Of a stretch of 64,000 nt of DNA, positions 1 to 8,171 are shown in pieces (position 1 is the stretch's first letter; the number at the start of each line of letters is the position of its first letter). A program made the position numbers and the translations under genes. Below the pieces are notes generated by a model that worked only from the letters and a program-made list of their open reading frames with translations, ran no database searches and was not told the origin of the DNA. Source of the stretch: Brevibacillus composti (GTDB lineage: Bacteria > Bacillota > Bacilli > Brevibacillales > Brevibacillaceae); assembly GCF_016406105.1 (NCBI RefSeq), contig NZ_CP066308.1, positions 2,639,501 to 2,703,500 of the forward strand, read 5' to 3'.

Positions 1-1
1 C

Positions 2-640
2 GCCAGCGGAAAAGACGTGAGGGAGATGCAGGGTCGCTTAAAATACCTCGGTTTCTACACCGGCAAGGTAGACGGTCAATTTTCCTGGCGCACCTATTGG
101 GCCCTGCGCAATTTTCAGTATGAATTCGGCCTGAAAGTAGACGGCATCCTCGGCCCCAAGACCAAGCTGAAGCTCTATAACGCGACCACTGGATACCGGC
201 CGACCGCAGAGGAACTGGGCGTCGCTCCTGCTCCTGCTCCCGCCCCGGCTGCGCCGCGAAACAAAACCTATCGCAGCAAGGGCATCTCGGAGAATGACCT
301 GCGTCTGATGGCAAACGCCGTCCACGGCGAGGCGCGCGGAGAACCGTACGTCGGTCAAGTGGCCGTCGCTGCGGTCATTCTTAACCGCACCCGCAATCCT
401 GCGTTTCCCAACACGCCGGCGGGCGTCATCTTTGAGCCGCGAGCCTTTACCGCTGTGGCGGACGGACAAATCTGGCTGACGCCCAATGATACATCCCGAA
501 AGGCTGTCCGGGATGCGCTGAGCGGATGGGATCCGACAGGTGGCGCCATCTACTACTTCAACCCGGATACAGCTACCTCTGCCTGGATCTGGACGAGACC
601 GCAGATCAAGCGCATCGGCAAACACATCTTTTGCCGCTAG
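2..640 (+). CDS. sleB: Spore cortex-lytic enzyme SleB, 5'-truncated
   Basis: The reading frame is open to the left edge, so the start and signal peptide lie outside the window. The visible part begins inside a peptidoglycan-binding repeat (about 60 residues, typical SGKDV...LQ/LKYLG...VDG pattern). A Pro/Ala linker follows (APAPAPAPAAP), then a C-terminal SleB hydrolase domain of about 110 residues. That domain carries the GEARGE motif, whose glutamate is catalytic in the family. SleB is a lytic transglycosylase that degrades spore cortex during germination. In Bacillus the partner gene ypeB normally follows; here the next gene is on the other strand and no ypeB is seen. A strong terminator follows. 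Confidence 0.92.
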   Translation, partial: ASGKDVREMQGRLKYLGFYTGKVDGQFSWRTYWALRNFQYEFGLKVDGILGPKTKLKLYNATTGYRPTAEELGVAPAPAPAPAAPRNKTYRSKGISENDLRLMANAVHGEARGEPYVGQVAVAAVILNRTRNPAFPNTPAGVIFEPRAFTAVADGQIWLTPNDTSRKAVRDALSGWDPTGGAIYYFNPDTATSAWIWTRPQIKRIGKHIFCR

Positions 641-650
641 CAAATGCAGA

Positions 651-681
651 CAGGCACGGTGGGTGACCGTGCCTGTTTTCT
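651..681 (+). terminator. Rho-independent terminator of sleB
   Basis: Perfect 10-bp stem (CAGGCACGGT / ACCGTGCCTG) with a 5-nt loop, followed by TTTTCTT. Confidence 0.85.
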
Positions 682-732
682 TACTTGTCCGGACGAGCCG
701 GGAACCATTCGGATGTACAGGAACCCGCACTG

Positions 733-990
733 TCAGGAGCGCTGCGCTTGCATATGCTCCGCCATCTTGATGAATCGCTCTTCCTGTTCGGTCGTCCCGC
801 ATATGCCGCACTGGATCAGATAGGACTCGCCTTTATACGGCTGATGAAACGTATCCAGCTCCTGCTGCGACAGCTCGGCTACCAGATCCCCTGTCTGCGG
901 ATCCAGCCTGACATAGCGCGGGATCTGTTCGATGACCGTGAACCTCATCCGGTTGGATTTACAGGTGGGACAAAGATAGGGCTTCGTCAT
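733..990 (-). CDS. Small zinc-ribbon-like protein, function unknown
   Basis: An 85-residue protein. It has two Cys pairs, CPTC near residue 8 and CGIC near residue 62, spaced as in a zinc ribbon, so it probably binds one Zn2+. The middle section is charged and there is no membrane segment. The ATG follows a good AAGGAGGTG ribosome site 8-10 nt upstream. It stands alone, convergent with sleB and divergent from the Ca2+/H+ exchanger. I do not recognise a named family; zinc binding is inferred from the Cys spacing only. Confidence 0.75.
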   Translation of the reverse strand: MTKPYLCPTCKSNRMRFTVIEQIPRYVRLDPQTGDLVAELSQQELDTFHQPYKGESYLIQCGICGTTEQEERFIKMAEHMQAQRS

Positions 991-1095
991 ATTGAAACGG
1001 CACCTCCTTGGGATGTCTCACCTGTTAGTATGCGCAAGCGAGAGGAATACCGATCAATGGAAAAATTTGTAAATCCGTTTCGATGAGGTGAATGT

Positions 1096-2139
1096 ATGAA
1101 TCTGCGGCTCTTTTTTACGCTCGTCGGGGCCAGTCTGCTGCTCGCCGGATATGCCCACTATTTTACTGAGAATGAACTCTTCCGGTTTATCACTTCATCC
1201 TTGGCGATTATTTTTCTCGCCGCCTGGCTGGGAAAGGCGACGGAGAGTGTCGCCCATTATGCAGGCGACAGGGTCGGCGGTTTTCTCAACGCCACCTTTG
1301 GCAATGCGGCAGAGCTGATCATCGCGTTTTTCCTAGTGAAAGAAGGGCTGTTCGACATGGTGAAAGCCTCCATTACCGGCGCGATTATCGGAAATATGCT
1401 GCTGGTATTGGGATTGAGCGTTCTGTTGGGCGGCTTGAAATACAAAGAGCAGACGTTTAACGGCCAGCTGGCCGGTCATAACGCCTCGCTGATGATGCTG
1501 GGGATCGTCGCCTTGTTCATCCCCGCTGTGTTCATGCAGGGATTGCCGCCTCTGGAGATCGAAAGACTCAGCATCGTGATCGCAGTGCTCTTGATTCTCT
1601 CCTATCTCCTGTGGCTGGTCTTCTCCATGTTTACCCACCGCGACTTTTTGTCTGACATTGAAACCCATGACAGCGAAGCATCCTGGTCCAAGGGTGTGTC
1701 TGTCCTGATGCTGGCGTTGTCCACCTTCTTCGTGGCGGTCGTATCCGAATGGCTGGTCCACAGCGTCCACCACGTCTCCGAGGCATTCGGCTGGTCGGAG
1801 TTGTTCGTCGGGGCTTTTGTCATCGCCATCATCGGCAATGCTGCCGAGCACAGTGCAGCTCTGCTCTTGGCGATGAAAGGGCGGATCGGCGCGGCCGTCG
1901 AGATCGCGGTCGGCTCCAGCCTGCAAATCGCCCTGTTCGTCGCGCCCACGCTGGTGCTGATCAGCCTCTTGATGGGCCGGCCGATGGACATCGTGTTCAC
2001 CGCCTACGAATTGGCCGCGATCGGGGTGGCGACGTTTATCACGATCTCGATTACCCGAGACGGCGCCACCAACTGGTTTGAAGGGGTTTTGCTGCTCGTC
2101 GTCTACATTATTTTGGGCACGGCCTTCTTCTTTGCCTGA
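1096..2139 (+). CDS. cax: Ca2+/H+ antiporter (Cax family, YfkE-like)
   Basis: A 347-residue protein with about 11 hydrophobic segments and the two inverted alpha-repeats of cation/proton exchangers. Each repeat carries a GNAAE motif (one near residue 75, one near residue 250), where the acidic residue coordinates the ion. The length matches Bacillus YfkE (about 350). It exports Ca2+ from the cytoplasm in exchange for H+. The ribosome site GAGGTGA lies just upstream of the ATG. It is monocistronic and ends at a strong bidirectional terminator. The family is clear; ion specificity is inferred. Confidence 0.9.
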   Translation: MNLRLFFTLVGASLLLAGYAHYFTENELFRFITSSLAIIFLAAWLGKATESVAHYAGDRVGGFLNATFGNAAELIIAFFLVKEGLFDMVKASITGAIIGNMLLVLGLSVLLGGLKYKEQTFNGQLAGHNASLMMLGIVALFIPAVFMQGLPPLEIERLSIVIAVLLILSYLLWLVFSMFTHRDFLSDIETHDSEASWSKGVSVLMLALSTFFVAVVSEWLVHSVHHVSEAFGWSELFVGAFVIAIIGNAAEHSAALLLAMKGRIGAAVEIAVGSSLQIALFVAPTLVLISLLMGRPMDIVFTAYELAAIGVATFITISITRDGATNWFEGVLLLVVYIILGTAFFFA

Positions 2140-2176
2140 TCCGATGATCCTTCCCTGCTCGTATGCCAAAAAAGAA

Positions 2177-2225
2177 GAGGCGCGGCGGTACATGTTTTTC
2201 AGACATGTTCGCTGCGCCTCTTTTT
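2177..2225. terminator. Bidirectional terminator between cax and the NSS transporter
   Basis: Stem GAGGCGCGGCG / CGCTGCGCCTC with an inner ACATG/CATGT extension. A U-run follows on the plus strand (TTTTT) and also on the minus strand (TTCTTTTTT), so it can end both convergent units. Confidence 0.85.
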
Positions 2226-2367
2226 GGTTGCTTTTTTGTATCGTGATATCGGGGCCGCAGTGGGAAAAAGCTTGTTTCCTTTACTTCGCTCCGGGGTCCG
2301 CCTCCGGGGATGCGCGGACTGTCTGCTCCGGGGCGGTTGGGCTCCGCTGCTGCACCCTCTGTTATTC

Positions 2368-3702
2368 CTATAAAAGGCCCAACGAGCTGATAAATACGAT
2401 GATAATTGCGAATGGGGCGACATACCGGAGCAACAGCAGCCATACCGCGAATGCCCGCCTTCCCCAATTTGTCGAGACCTGCAGTTCACGCATGAGCATC
2501 TCTCTTTTTAAGCGGAGCGGGACGAAGACGGCGATCAGAAAAGCGCCGACGGGCATCAGGATATTGCTGACCAAAAAGTCTGCCGCATCAAAGACCGATT
2601 TTCCCAGGATCGTCACCTCTGACCAGACACCGAAGGAGAGCGCAGAGGGAATCCCGAGGAGAAAGATCAGCAGCCCGACGATCCAGGAATACCGTTTGCG
2701 TCTGCGGGCCTCCCCTTTGGACAGAGAGGCGACGATGATCTCCAGCATCGAAAAGGCGGAGGTCAGTGTGGCGAACAAAAACAGGACCATAAACACCAGC
2801 AGGAACAGGCTGCCAAACGGAATGTGCTCAAATACGGAGGGCAGCATGATAAACAGCAGGCCCGGCCCGGCCGTCGGCTCCAATCCCAGGGAAAAGACCG
2901 CCGGGAAGATCGCCAGTCCGGCAAACAAGGAGACGAGCAGATTAAGCCCGACGATGGAGCCTGCAGAGCGGACCAGATTTTCCTGTTTGCCGAGGTAAGA
3001 GCTGTACGTCACCATGACCGAGACCCCGACACTGAGGGAAAAGAAGGACTGCCCCATCGCATATAAAATCGACTCGCCGGTCAGCTTGGAGAAATCCGGC
3101 ATGAGAAAAAAGGATACGCCCTGCAGCGCGCCGTCCAGCGTGAGGGAGCGCACCATCAGCACGAGAAACAGGAGGAACAGGGCCGGCATCAAATATTTGT
3201 TCGCCGCTTCGATTCCGGCCTGTACGCCGCGGGCCACGACCCAGATCGTGATCAGCATAAACAACAGCTGCGCGCCGACCGCTCCCAGCGGATTTGCGAT
3301 GACATTACCAAACAGCTGATCATAAGGCTGTCCCTTCATCTGTCCAGAGGCGCCAAGGAAAATATAGCTGAGAATCCAGCCGCCGACCACGCTGTAAAAG
3401 GACAAGAGCAAAAAGCAGGTGCAGACGCCCAGTCGGCCGATCCAATGCCAGGCGGTTCCCGGCGCGATCATCCGATAGGCAGAGACGGCTTCCCGCTGCG
3501 TGCTTCTCCCGATGATGAATTCGCCGAGCAGGAGCGGAAGGCCGATGGCGAGCGTAAAGAGCAGGAACAGAAGAAAAAATGCACCGCCCCCGCTGGTTCC
3601 GACCACATAGGGAAATTTCCAGATCGCCCCGAGGCCGATCGCGGATCCCGCTGCCGCCAGGATAAAGCCGAGCCGGGTTGTCCATTGTTCAGATTGCTTC
3701 AT
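2368..3702 (-). CDS. Neurotransmitter:sodium symporter family amino acid transporter
   Basis: A 444-residue, roughly 11-TM protein of the NSS/SNF family (LeuT fold, like B. subtilis YocR/YhdH). The N-terminal segment has the unwound TM1 signature [17 protein letters not shown], which binds Na+ and substrate, followed by GGGAFFLLF in TM2. The family couples amino acid uptake to Na+ influx. The leader upstream on the same strand is a T-box riboswitch, so expression should rise when a particular tRNA is uncharged. That supports an amino acid import role; see the T-box entry for the candidate amino acid. The ATG follows a GAGGTGGAATCAAC ribosome site. Confidence 0.9.
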   Translation of the reverse strand: MKQSEQWTTRLGFILAAAGSAIGLGAIWKFPYVVGTSGGGAFFLLFLLFTLAIGLPLLLGEFIIGRSTQREAVSAYRMIAPGTAWHWIGRLGVCTCFLLLSFYSVVGGWILSYIFLGASGQMKGQPYDQLFGNVIANPLGAVGAQLLFMLITIWVVARGVQAGIEAANKYLMPALFLLFLVLMVRSLTLDGALQGVSFFLMPDFSKLTGESILYAMGQSFFSLSVGVSVMVTYSSYLGKQENLVRSAGSIVGLNLLVSLFAGLAIFPAVFSLGLEPTAGPGLLFIMLPSVFEHIPFGSLFLLVFMVLFLFATLTSAFSMLEIIVASLSKGEARRRKRYSWIVGLLIFLLGIPSALSFGVWSEVTILGKSVFDAADFLVSNILMPVGAFLIAVFVPLRLKREMLMRELQVSTNWGRRAFAVWLLLLRYVAPFAIIIVFISSLGLL

Positions 3703-3803
3703 GTTGATTCCACCTCATCGACGTGATAGCTGGGGGTTATCGCTTTCGTACAATTAGGAATACTTGGTGATCGCATGAGCGAACAGATACTTTCCGAAAG
3801 TAC

Positions 3804-4050
3804 AAAAAAACCCGTCCTGCAAAGGGACGAGTTGCTCGCGGTACCACCCTGTTTAGACAGCATGAAGTTCCAAGCTGTCTCACTTTTGTTCATTGGTAAC
3901 GGGAATGACCCGGTGATCCTCCTACTGATGCCAGGGACGTTCAGAGGACAGCTCCGGAGGGAATTCGACGGGGCGCACTTCAAAGCCGCTTTCAGTCCGT
4001 GGCGGCTTCTCCCTTTCAAGACGCTTCTCGTCTACTAGTCTCCATCAACG
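3804..4050 (-). ncRNA. T-box riboswitch leader of the NSS transporter
   Basis: Read on the minus strand, it shows the T-box bulge sequence GGGTGGTACCGCG (3849-3837). A terminator follows: CGTCC / GGACG, then a U7 run at 3810-3804. Stem I is recognisable: a GATG/CATC base, AGTA on the 5' side of the specifier loop, a GACG/CGTC helix above it, and GAA on the 3' side. The 3' strand reads GAA-TTC-C (3966-3960). The specifier is therefore UUC (Phe) if counted from the lower helix, or UCC (Ser) if counted one base after GAA as in the argS leader. The bulge base U pairs best with an A73 discriminator, which favours Phe. The conserved purine after the specifier is absent. Confidence 0.88.
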
Positions 4051-4078
4051 CTTTTAAAAAAATATTCCTACCTACTGT

Positions 4079-4105
4079 AATATAACCCAGATGAAAAATC
4101 AACAA
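4079..4105 (-). promoter_or_regulatory. Possible promoter of the T-box/NSS transcript
   Basis: TTGTTG at 4105-4100 and TATATT at 4084-4079 on the minus strand, spaced 15 bp. The spacing is short, so this is only a candidate; the position about 30 nt before Stem I fits. Confidence 0.35.
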
Positions 4106-4119
4106 TATAATTAAGTATA

Positions 4120-4154
4120 ATAGAAAAGCGAGGAACGTTGCCATTCTCTCGCTC
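4120..4154 (-). terminator. Probable terminator after ylaN
   Basis: On the minus strand AGCGAG pairs with CTCGCT around a 15-nt loop, followed by TTTTCTATT. It begins at the ylaN stop codon. Confidence 0.55.
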
Positions 4155-4439
4155 TTACTTCTTCTGATTGTAGAGTTCGTGCAAATCAGCCAGCTTTCTC
4201 TCCAGCGAACCCATGATCTCTCGTCCGATCTCTTCTTCTATCAGTCCCAAACGGACGGCGAACTCCACCTCGCGCGACAGCCCGAACATCTGAGTGTCCA
4301 GCACCTCTTCATAAAGCGGACACTGCGGCATTGTCAGGTTTTCCATCTGTACATCGATTAATTTAAATATCTTGTCCGCATCTGCTCGCAGCAATTCCAG
4401 TGCCTTTTGCTCCAGATCGGGAATCTTGGTCTCTGTCAA
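4155..4439 (-). CDS. ylaN: YlaN family protein (DUF1507), iron homeostasis/Fur-associated
   Basis: A 94-residue all-helical protein closely resembling the Bacillus/Staphylococcus YlaN family in length and sequence ([32 protein letters not shown]). YlaN is important in B. subtilis under iron limitation and has been reported to interact with the iron regulator Fur. The start is TTG: a GGAGGGA ribosome site lies about 8 nt upstream and no better start exists. It sits 108 bp downstream of the glutaminase gene on the same strand, the ylaM-ylaN order known from B. subtilis, so the two may be cotranscribed. The family call is firm; the Fur link comes from homologues. Confidence 0.88.
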   Translation of the reverse strand: MTETKIPDLEQKALELLRADADKIFKLIDVQMENLTMPQCPLYEEVLDTQMFGLSREVEFAVRLGLIEEEIGREIMGSLERKLADLHELYNQKK

Positions 4440-4547
4440 AATCTATCCCTCCGTTTGCCACCAACCTTATCTTACATAGTACGTCATTCTGATTCATTTG
4501 AAAAGAGGAGAGCATTTGGCAACTGCAAGTAGACAAATCCACTGCCA

Positions 4548-5489
4548 CTAAAAAATACTAAGCTCCCATTGCTGCGATAGCTTTTGCAGCAAATGGACGC
4601 CGGCTACCGAGTTTCCCTTGTCATCCAGTGCAGGGCCAAATACGCCGATCCCCATACGCTGCGGCACGGCCGCCATGATCCCGCCAGCCACTCCGCTTTT
4701 CGCCGGGATGCCGACATCGATCGCGAATTCCCCGGAGGCATTGTACATCCCGCAAGTCACCATGAAGGTTTTGCAAATGCGGGCGACCTCGCGAGGAAAC
4801 AGCTGCTCCCCGCTGCGGATGTCGTAGCCGTCTGCAGCCAGGACGGCAGCCATCCTGGCCACCTCGGCCGTGGTCACCTCGATGGAGCAATGCCGGAAAT
4901 ACAAATCGAGCGTCTCCTCCACATCCCCTTCGAGAATGCCGCTGTCCTTCAGAAAATAGGCGAGAGCCCTGTTGCGGTCTGCAGTCTGTTTCTCCGACTG
5001 ATAAACCTTCTCATTGACGCGCAAATCGGCGTTGCCGGTCATCTTGCGGAGCAATCGCATGATCTTTTCCAGCCGCGCCTCGATAGTGGCTCCCGGAATC
5101 ATGCCCGCGACGGCAATCGCCCCCGCATTGATCATCGGATTGAGCGGCTTGTGCGGCTTGATCGTCTCCAGCTTGATAATCGAATTGAACGGATCGCCCG
5201 TCGGCTCCTTGCCTACCCGCCGGAATACGTAGTCGCCGCCGTGCTCGCACAGCGCTACCATCAGCGAAAAGATTTTCGAGATGCTTTGCAGCGTAAAAGG
5301 GAGATGGGCGTCTCCTGCCGACAGCAGCGTGCCGTCCTGGAGGCAGACGCTTACACCGAGCAAGTCCTTCTCCCGCCTGGCCAGCTCCGGGATGTAGGAT
5401 GCTACCTCCCCCTTCTCCGCTACACTCTTGGATTGCTCCAAGACATTCTCCAGAGTTTGCCGGATGCTTGTATGATCTGAGAAATTCAT
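4548..5489 (-). CDS. glsA: Glutaminase (GlsA/YlaM type)
   Basis: A 313-residue serine-dependent beta-lactamase-like glutaminase, which hydrolyses glutamine to glutamate and ammonia. Characteristic blocks are visible: FTLQSISKIFSL (the S-x-x-K catalytic Ser-Lys pair), KPLNPMINAGAIA, YFLKDSGIL and a C-terminal PAKSGVAGGI motif. The length matches the family (about 310). The ATG follows a strong AGGAGGTA ribosome site. It lies upstream of ylaN, as ylaM does in B. subtilis. Divergent from the next plus-strand gene with 214 bp between them. Confidence 0.93.
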   Translation of the reverse strand: MNFSDHTSIRQTLENVLEQSKSVAEKGEVASYIPELARREKDLLGVSVCLQDGTLLSAGDAHLPFTLQSISKIFSLMVALCEHGGDYVFRRVGKEPTGDPFNSIIKLETIKPHKPLNPMINAGAIAVAGMIPGATIEARLEKIMRLLRKMTGNADLRVNEKVYQSEKQTADRNRALAYFLKDSGILEGDVEETLDLYFRHCSIEVTTAEVARMAAVLAADGYDIRSGEQLFPREVARICKTFMVTCGMYNASGEFAIDVGIPAKSGVAGGIMAAVPQRMGIGVFGPALDDKGNSVAGVHLLQKLSQQWELSIF

Positions 5490-5703
5490 GGGTACCTCCT
5501 GTCTATGTACAGCCTCTGCCTGTCCAATCTCCAGAGACTTTTCATCCGCGTCTTTATTGTAGGAAAGAATCAGGCCGGAGTCAAAAGGCGCCGCTTGCGC
5601 TACGCTGGGCGCTCATATCGCGTGCAGGATGCTTGTTTGCCACATCCTCGCGGCTTGCGGTACAATAGAATCCATTAATGCAACTCGACGGAGGTATGTT
5701 TTC

Positions 5704-6213
5704 ATGGCAGAGGTAATCGTGTTCAAGGGAGCTGTCTCTTTTCCCATCACCCTTGATCCGAGCGTATGGATTTTTGATGACCGCAAGTTCGATCTGAGCA
5801 CCTATCAGGGAGAAACGGGCGATGGCGATGGCAATGCGCAAAAGTATCTCCAAGGCACAGGCGCACAGTGGGATAAAGAATTGCGGGAAGGAGCAGCCCT
5901 GCCGTCTGAGCGCAAAGGCCTGATCCAGGAGAGAAAGGCGCTGGAAGGCGATTACGCGATTCGCATGGAGCCCTTTATTGAAAATGCCGCCCCGCTCCCC
6001 GAAGCGACCCATGTGCGCATCCATCGGGAAGAAGGCGAGCCGATCCTCCTGCCGATCCAGGAAGCCAGACGAGCCATCCTGCAATTTTCCAAGGACGGCA
6101 AGCCGATCCGGACGGACGGGCCGGCATACTTCTACCTGCCGGAGATGTTCCTCGCAGGCGAAGCTCCAATCAAGGGGATTTACGCCTTCGAATTCGTAGC
6201 GGAAGAAAAATAA
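5704..6213 (+). CDS. Conserved hypothetical protein (possibly YlaL-like)
   Basis: A 169-residue soluble protein beginning MAEVIVFKGAVSFPITLD, with a WIFDDRKFDL block. I chose the ATG at 5704 because GGAGGT lies 8-10 nt upstream; the open frame extends to 5629, but that part has low coding character. No signal peptide or catalytic motif is recognised. Because ylaM (glsA) and ylaN are neighbours, this may be the counterpart of B. subtilis ylaL. That is inference from synteny and a faint memory of the family, so no symbol is given. Confidence 0.7.
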   Translation: MAEVIVFKGAVSFPITLDPSVWIFDDRKFDLSTYQGETGDGDGNAQKYLQGTGAQWDKELREGAALPSERKGLIQERKALEGDYAIRMEPFIENAAPLPEATHVRIHREEGEPILLPIQEARRAILQFSKDGKPIRTDGPAYFYLPEMFLAGEAPIKGIYAFEFVAEEK

Positions 6214-6240
6214 AAACGATGCAAACTATCTGAAAGCACA

Positions 6241-6266
6241 AAAAAACCACCCTCTCTCGAGGATGG
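6241..6266 (-). terminator. Terminator of sda
   Basis: On the minus strand CCATCCTC pairs with GAGGGTGG (8 bp, one G-U) around a 4-nt loop, followed by a run of T. It can also help stop the convergent plus-strand gene ending at 6213. Confidence 0.8.
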
Positions 6267-6298
6267 CTCTTTCTAACATTTTTTGCTTTTTCGCCCGT

Positions 6299-6439
6299 TT
6301 ACGCGCTGACCACTTGCGCGAGTCTGATGTTTCTTCTTTCTATCTCTGTGTTGAGCAATTCAATAAAATCCGGATCCAGTTGAAGGTCGACTGCACGATG
6401 ATATACTTCGATCAACAGTTGGTCAGTTAAGTATTTCAC
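6299..6439 (-). CDS. sda: Sda, checkpoint inhibitor of sporulation kinases
   Basis: The 46-residue product (KYLTDQLLIEVYHRAVDLQL..., DFIELLNTEIERR) matches B. subtilis Sda in length and pattern (SDELLIESYFKA..., DFIELIENEIKRR). Sda folds as a helical hairpin and blocks autophosphorylation of KinA/KinB, delaying sporulation during replication initiation or damage. The start is GTG at 6439: GGAGGTGA lies 8 nt upstream, and this start gives exactly the family length. A sigma-A promoter and a cluster of DnaA-box-like 9-mers lie upstream, consistent with DnaA control as known in B. subtilis. Confidence 0.92.
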   Translation of the reverse strand: MKYLTDQLLIEVYHRAVDLQLDPDFIELLNTEIERRNIRLAQVVSA

Positions 6440-6473
6440 GCTGTGTGTCACCTCCATCCCTTTACCTGAACCC

Positions 6474-6502
6474 ATTGTAGCAGAAGAAACGGCCCCGAAC
6501 AA
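6474..6502 (-). promoter_or_regulatory. Sigma-A promoter of sda
   Basis: On the minus strand TTGTTC (6502-6497), 17-bp spacer, TACAAT (6479-6474). The predicted start is about 30 nt before the GTG codon. Confidence 0.7.
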
Positions 6503-6510
6503 CCGTTCTG

Positions 6511-6619
6511 ATATCCACAGGCAATGGGGATATCATGTGGGTAAGTTGTGGGCAAGCTGTGGGCAACTGACAAAAAGACAGGTTTGTCCATGTGGATTCT
6601 CCTTCCTGAATTATCCACA
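6511..6619. promoter_or_regulatory. Cluster of DnaA-box-like 9-mers upstream of sda
   Basis: A perfect box TTATCCACA lies at 6611-6619 and ATATCCACA (one mismatch) at 6511-6519. Three reverse-orientation 9-mers are spaced exactly 11 bp apart: TGTGGGTAA at 6536, TGTGGGCAA at 6547 and TGTGGGCAA at 6558. A weaker TGTGGATTC is at 6591. The cluster lies between the sda promoter and the rocD terminator. DnaA regulation of sda is established in B. subtilis; occupancy here is inferred. Confidence 0.7.
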
Positions 6620-6658
6620 TGATGTCGTAATTTGTCGAACGATTGTATGTCTATAACG

Positions 6659-6697
6659 AAAAAAAGCGGTCCCTCACTCGTGGCGGGACCGCTTTTC
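6659..6697. terminator. Bidirectional terminator of rocD
   Basis: Perfect 9-bp stem AGCGGTCCC / GGGACCGCT with T-rich flanks on both strands. Confidence 0.85.
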
Positions 6698-6730
6698 CGT
6701 TGTCATCTTCTTGGTATACCTTTGTCGCTT

Positions 6731-7942
6731 TTACGCGTTTGCTGTCTCTTTTACTTCCAGGACCTGCTTGATCCGCTCGATCGCCCAATCCAGATCCTCT
6801 TTGCTGATCACCAGCGGAGGGGCGAAGCGAATGGTCGTCTCATGCGTTTCTTTGCAGAGAAGTCCCAGCTCTTTCAGTTTTTCGCAGTAAGGACGCGCCG
6901 CGCCATGCAGCTCCAGCCCGATAAAGAGCCCGCGTCCGCGCACTTCTTTGATCAGCGGGTTTTGAATCTCCCGCAGCTTGCCGATAAAGTACTCGCCCAG
7001 CTCGCTGGACCGCTCTACCAGCTTTTCATCCGTGAGAACGTCCATCGCCGCAATGGCTACGGCGCAACCGAGCGGATTGCCGCCAAAGGTGGAACCGTGG
7101 GAGCCTGGCTCGAACACGCCGAGCACTTCGCGGTTGGCTGCGACAGCCGAGATCGGGAATACCCCGCCGCCCAGCGCTTTCCCCATGATGTACATGTCCG
7201 GCTTTACGTCTTCCCAATCGGCGGCAAACATTTTGCCCGTGCGGCCAAAACCCGTCTGGATCTCATCGCATACGAGCAGAACGTTGTTTTCTTTGCACAG
7301 CTCCGCAGCCTGTTTCAAGAAGCCTGCAGGCGGGATGATGATGCCCGCTTCGCCCTGGATCGGCTCCAGCATAAAGGCAGCCGTGTTAGGCGTGATCGCC
7401 TGTTTCAATGCCTCGATGTCGCCGTAGGGAATCAGCTTGAAGCCCGGGGTGAACGGACCGAAGCCCCGCTTGTAGCCAGGATCGGACGAGAACGAGGTGA
7501 TCGTTACCGTGCGCCCGTGGAAATTGCCGGTACAGACGATAATTTCCGCCTGATCCTCCGGCACTTTTTTCACGTCATACGCCCAGCGGCGAACGGCCTT
7601 CAGCGCGGTTTCCACTGCTTCTGCTCCCGTATTCATCGGAAGGATCATATCTTTGCCGGTTAGTGCGGCCAGTTTTTCATAAAATTCGCCCAGGCGGTCA
7701 TTGTAGAAAGCGCGAGAGGTCAGCGTGACTTTATCCGCCTGATCTTTCAGCGCCTGGATGATCCGCGGGTGACGATGGCCCTGGTTCAATGCGGAATAGG
7801 CGCTCAGCATATCGAGATATTTGTTTCCTTCCGGATCCTCTACCCATACCCCCTCTGCTTTCGCGATGACGATCGGAAGCGGATGGTAGTTATGGGCACC
7901 GAATTTTTCCGTCTGGTCAATTACCTGTTTGGTTTTGTTCAT
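6731..7942 (-). CDS. rocD: Ornithine aminotransferase
   Basis: A 403-residue class III PLP-dependent aminotransferase converting ornithine and 2-oxoglutarate to glutamate semialdehyde and glutamate in arginine catabolism. Visible features are [12 protein letters not shown] (cofactor phosphate region), [19 protein letters not shown] (Asp that binds the pyridine N) and MGKALGGG with the Schiff-base lysine. Length and motifs match Bacillus RocD rather than acetylornithine aminotransferase. The ATG follows TAGGAGG. A -24/-12-type promoter and RocR-like sites lie upstream, and the divergent neighbour is rocR. Confidence 0.95.
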   Translation of the reverse strand: MNKTKQVIDQTEKFGAHNYHPLPIVIAKAEGVWVEDPEGNKYLDMLSAYSALNQGHRHPRIIQALKDQADKVTLTSRAFYNDRLGEFYEKLAALTGKDMILPMNTGAEAVETALKAVRRWAYDVKKVPEDQAEIIVCTGNFHGRTVTITSFSSDPGYKRGFGPFTPGFKLIPYGDIEALKQAITPNTAAFMLEPIQGEAGIIIPPAGFLKQAAELCKENNVLLVCDEIQTGFGRTGKMFAADWEDVKPDMYIMGKALGGGVFPISAVAANREVLGVFEPGSHGSTFGGNPLGCAVAIAAMDVLTDEKLVERSSELGEYFIGKLREIQNPLIKEVRGRGLFIGLELHGAARPYCEKLKELGLLCKETHETTIRFAPPLVISKEDLDWAIERIKQVLEVKETANA

Positions 7943-7980
7943 CGTCTTAGCCTCCTATATTCACTCTGCCTCTTCTCCTT

Positions 7981-7997
7981 TTCAAGAATGATGCCAA
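7981..7997 (-). promoter_or_regulatory. Candidate sigma-54 (-24/-12) promoter of rocD
   Basis: On the minus strand TTGGCAT-CATTC-TTGAA. GG and the -12 dinucleotide are separated by 10 nt as required, but the -12 element is GA rather than GC. It lies 39 bp before the rocD start codon. Confidence 0.65.
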
Positions 7998-8048
7998 CGC
8001 TGTCTTCCTTGATCTGACGCAGTTTGTTTCACAAGGAGAAGGAACATC

Positions 8049-8063
8049 GCAAAAATATTTTGC
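8049..8063. promoter_or_regulatory. RocR-type upstream activating site 1 (rocD side)
   Basis: Perfect inverted repeat GCAAAA-ATA-TTTTGC, about 55 bp upstream of the rocD -24 element. It resembles the TTTGCAAAA-type RocR sites described in B. subtilis. Confidence 0.6.
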
Positions 8064-8091
8064 GCAAAATAACGAATGACAGCATAAATGA

Positions 8092-8106
8092 GCATAATTA
8101 TTTTGC
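8092..8106. promoter_or_regulatory. RocR-type upstream activating site 2, overlapping the rocR -35 box
   Basis: GCATAA-TTA-TTTTGC: same 15-bp architecture as site 1 with one mismatch, centred 43 bp from it. Its right half covers part of the rocR -35 hexamer. Confidence 0.55.
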
Positions 8107-8130
8107 ACCCATCGCATCCTGTGTTATGAT
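8103..8130 (+). promoter_or_regulatory. Candidate sigma-A promoter of rocR
   Basis: TTGCAC (8103-8108), 16-bp spacer, TATGAT (8125-8130), about 40 nt before the rocR start. Confidence 0.55.
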
Positions 8131-8171
8131 GAACCTCATGAAGATTCGAGAAGGCAGGTGTATCTACCGTC

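Noticed and set aside
5581-6084. Minus-strand frame opposite the hypothetical gene at 5704
   Set aside because: The plus-strand gene has a good ribosome site and protein-like composition; the minus frame does not.
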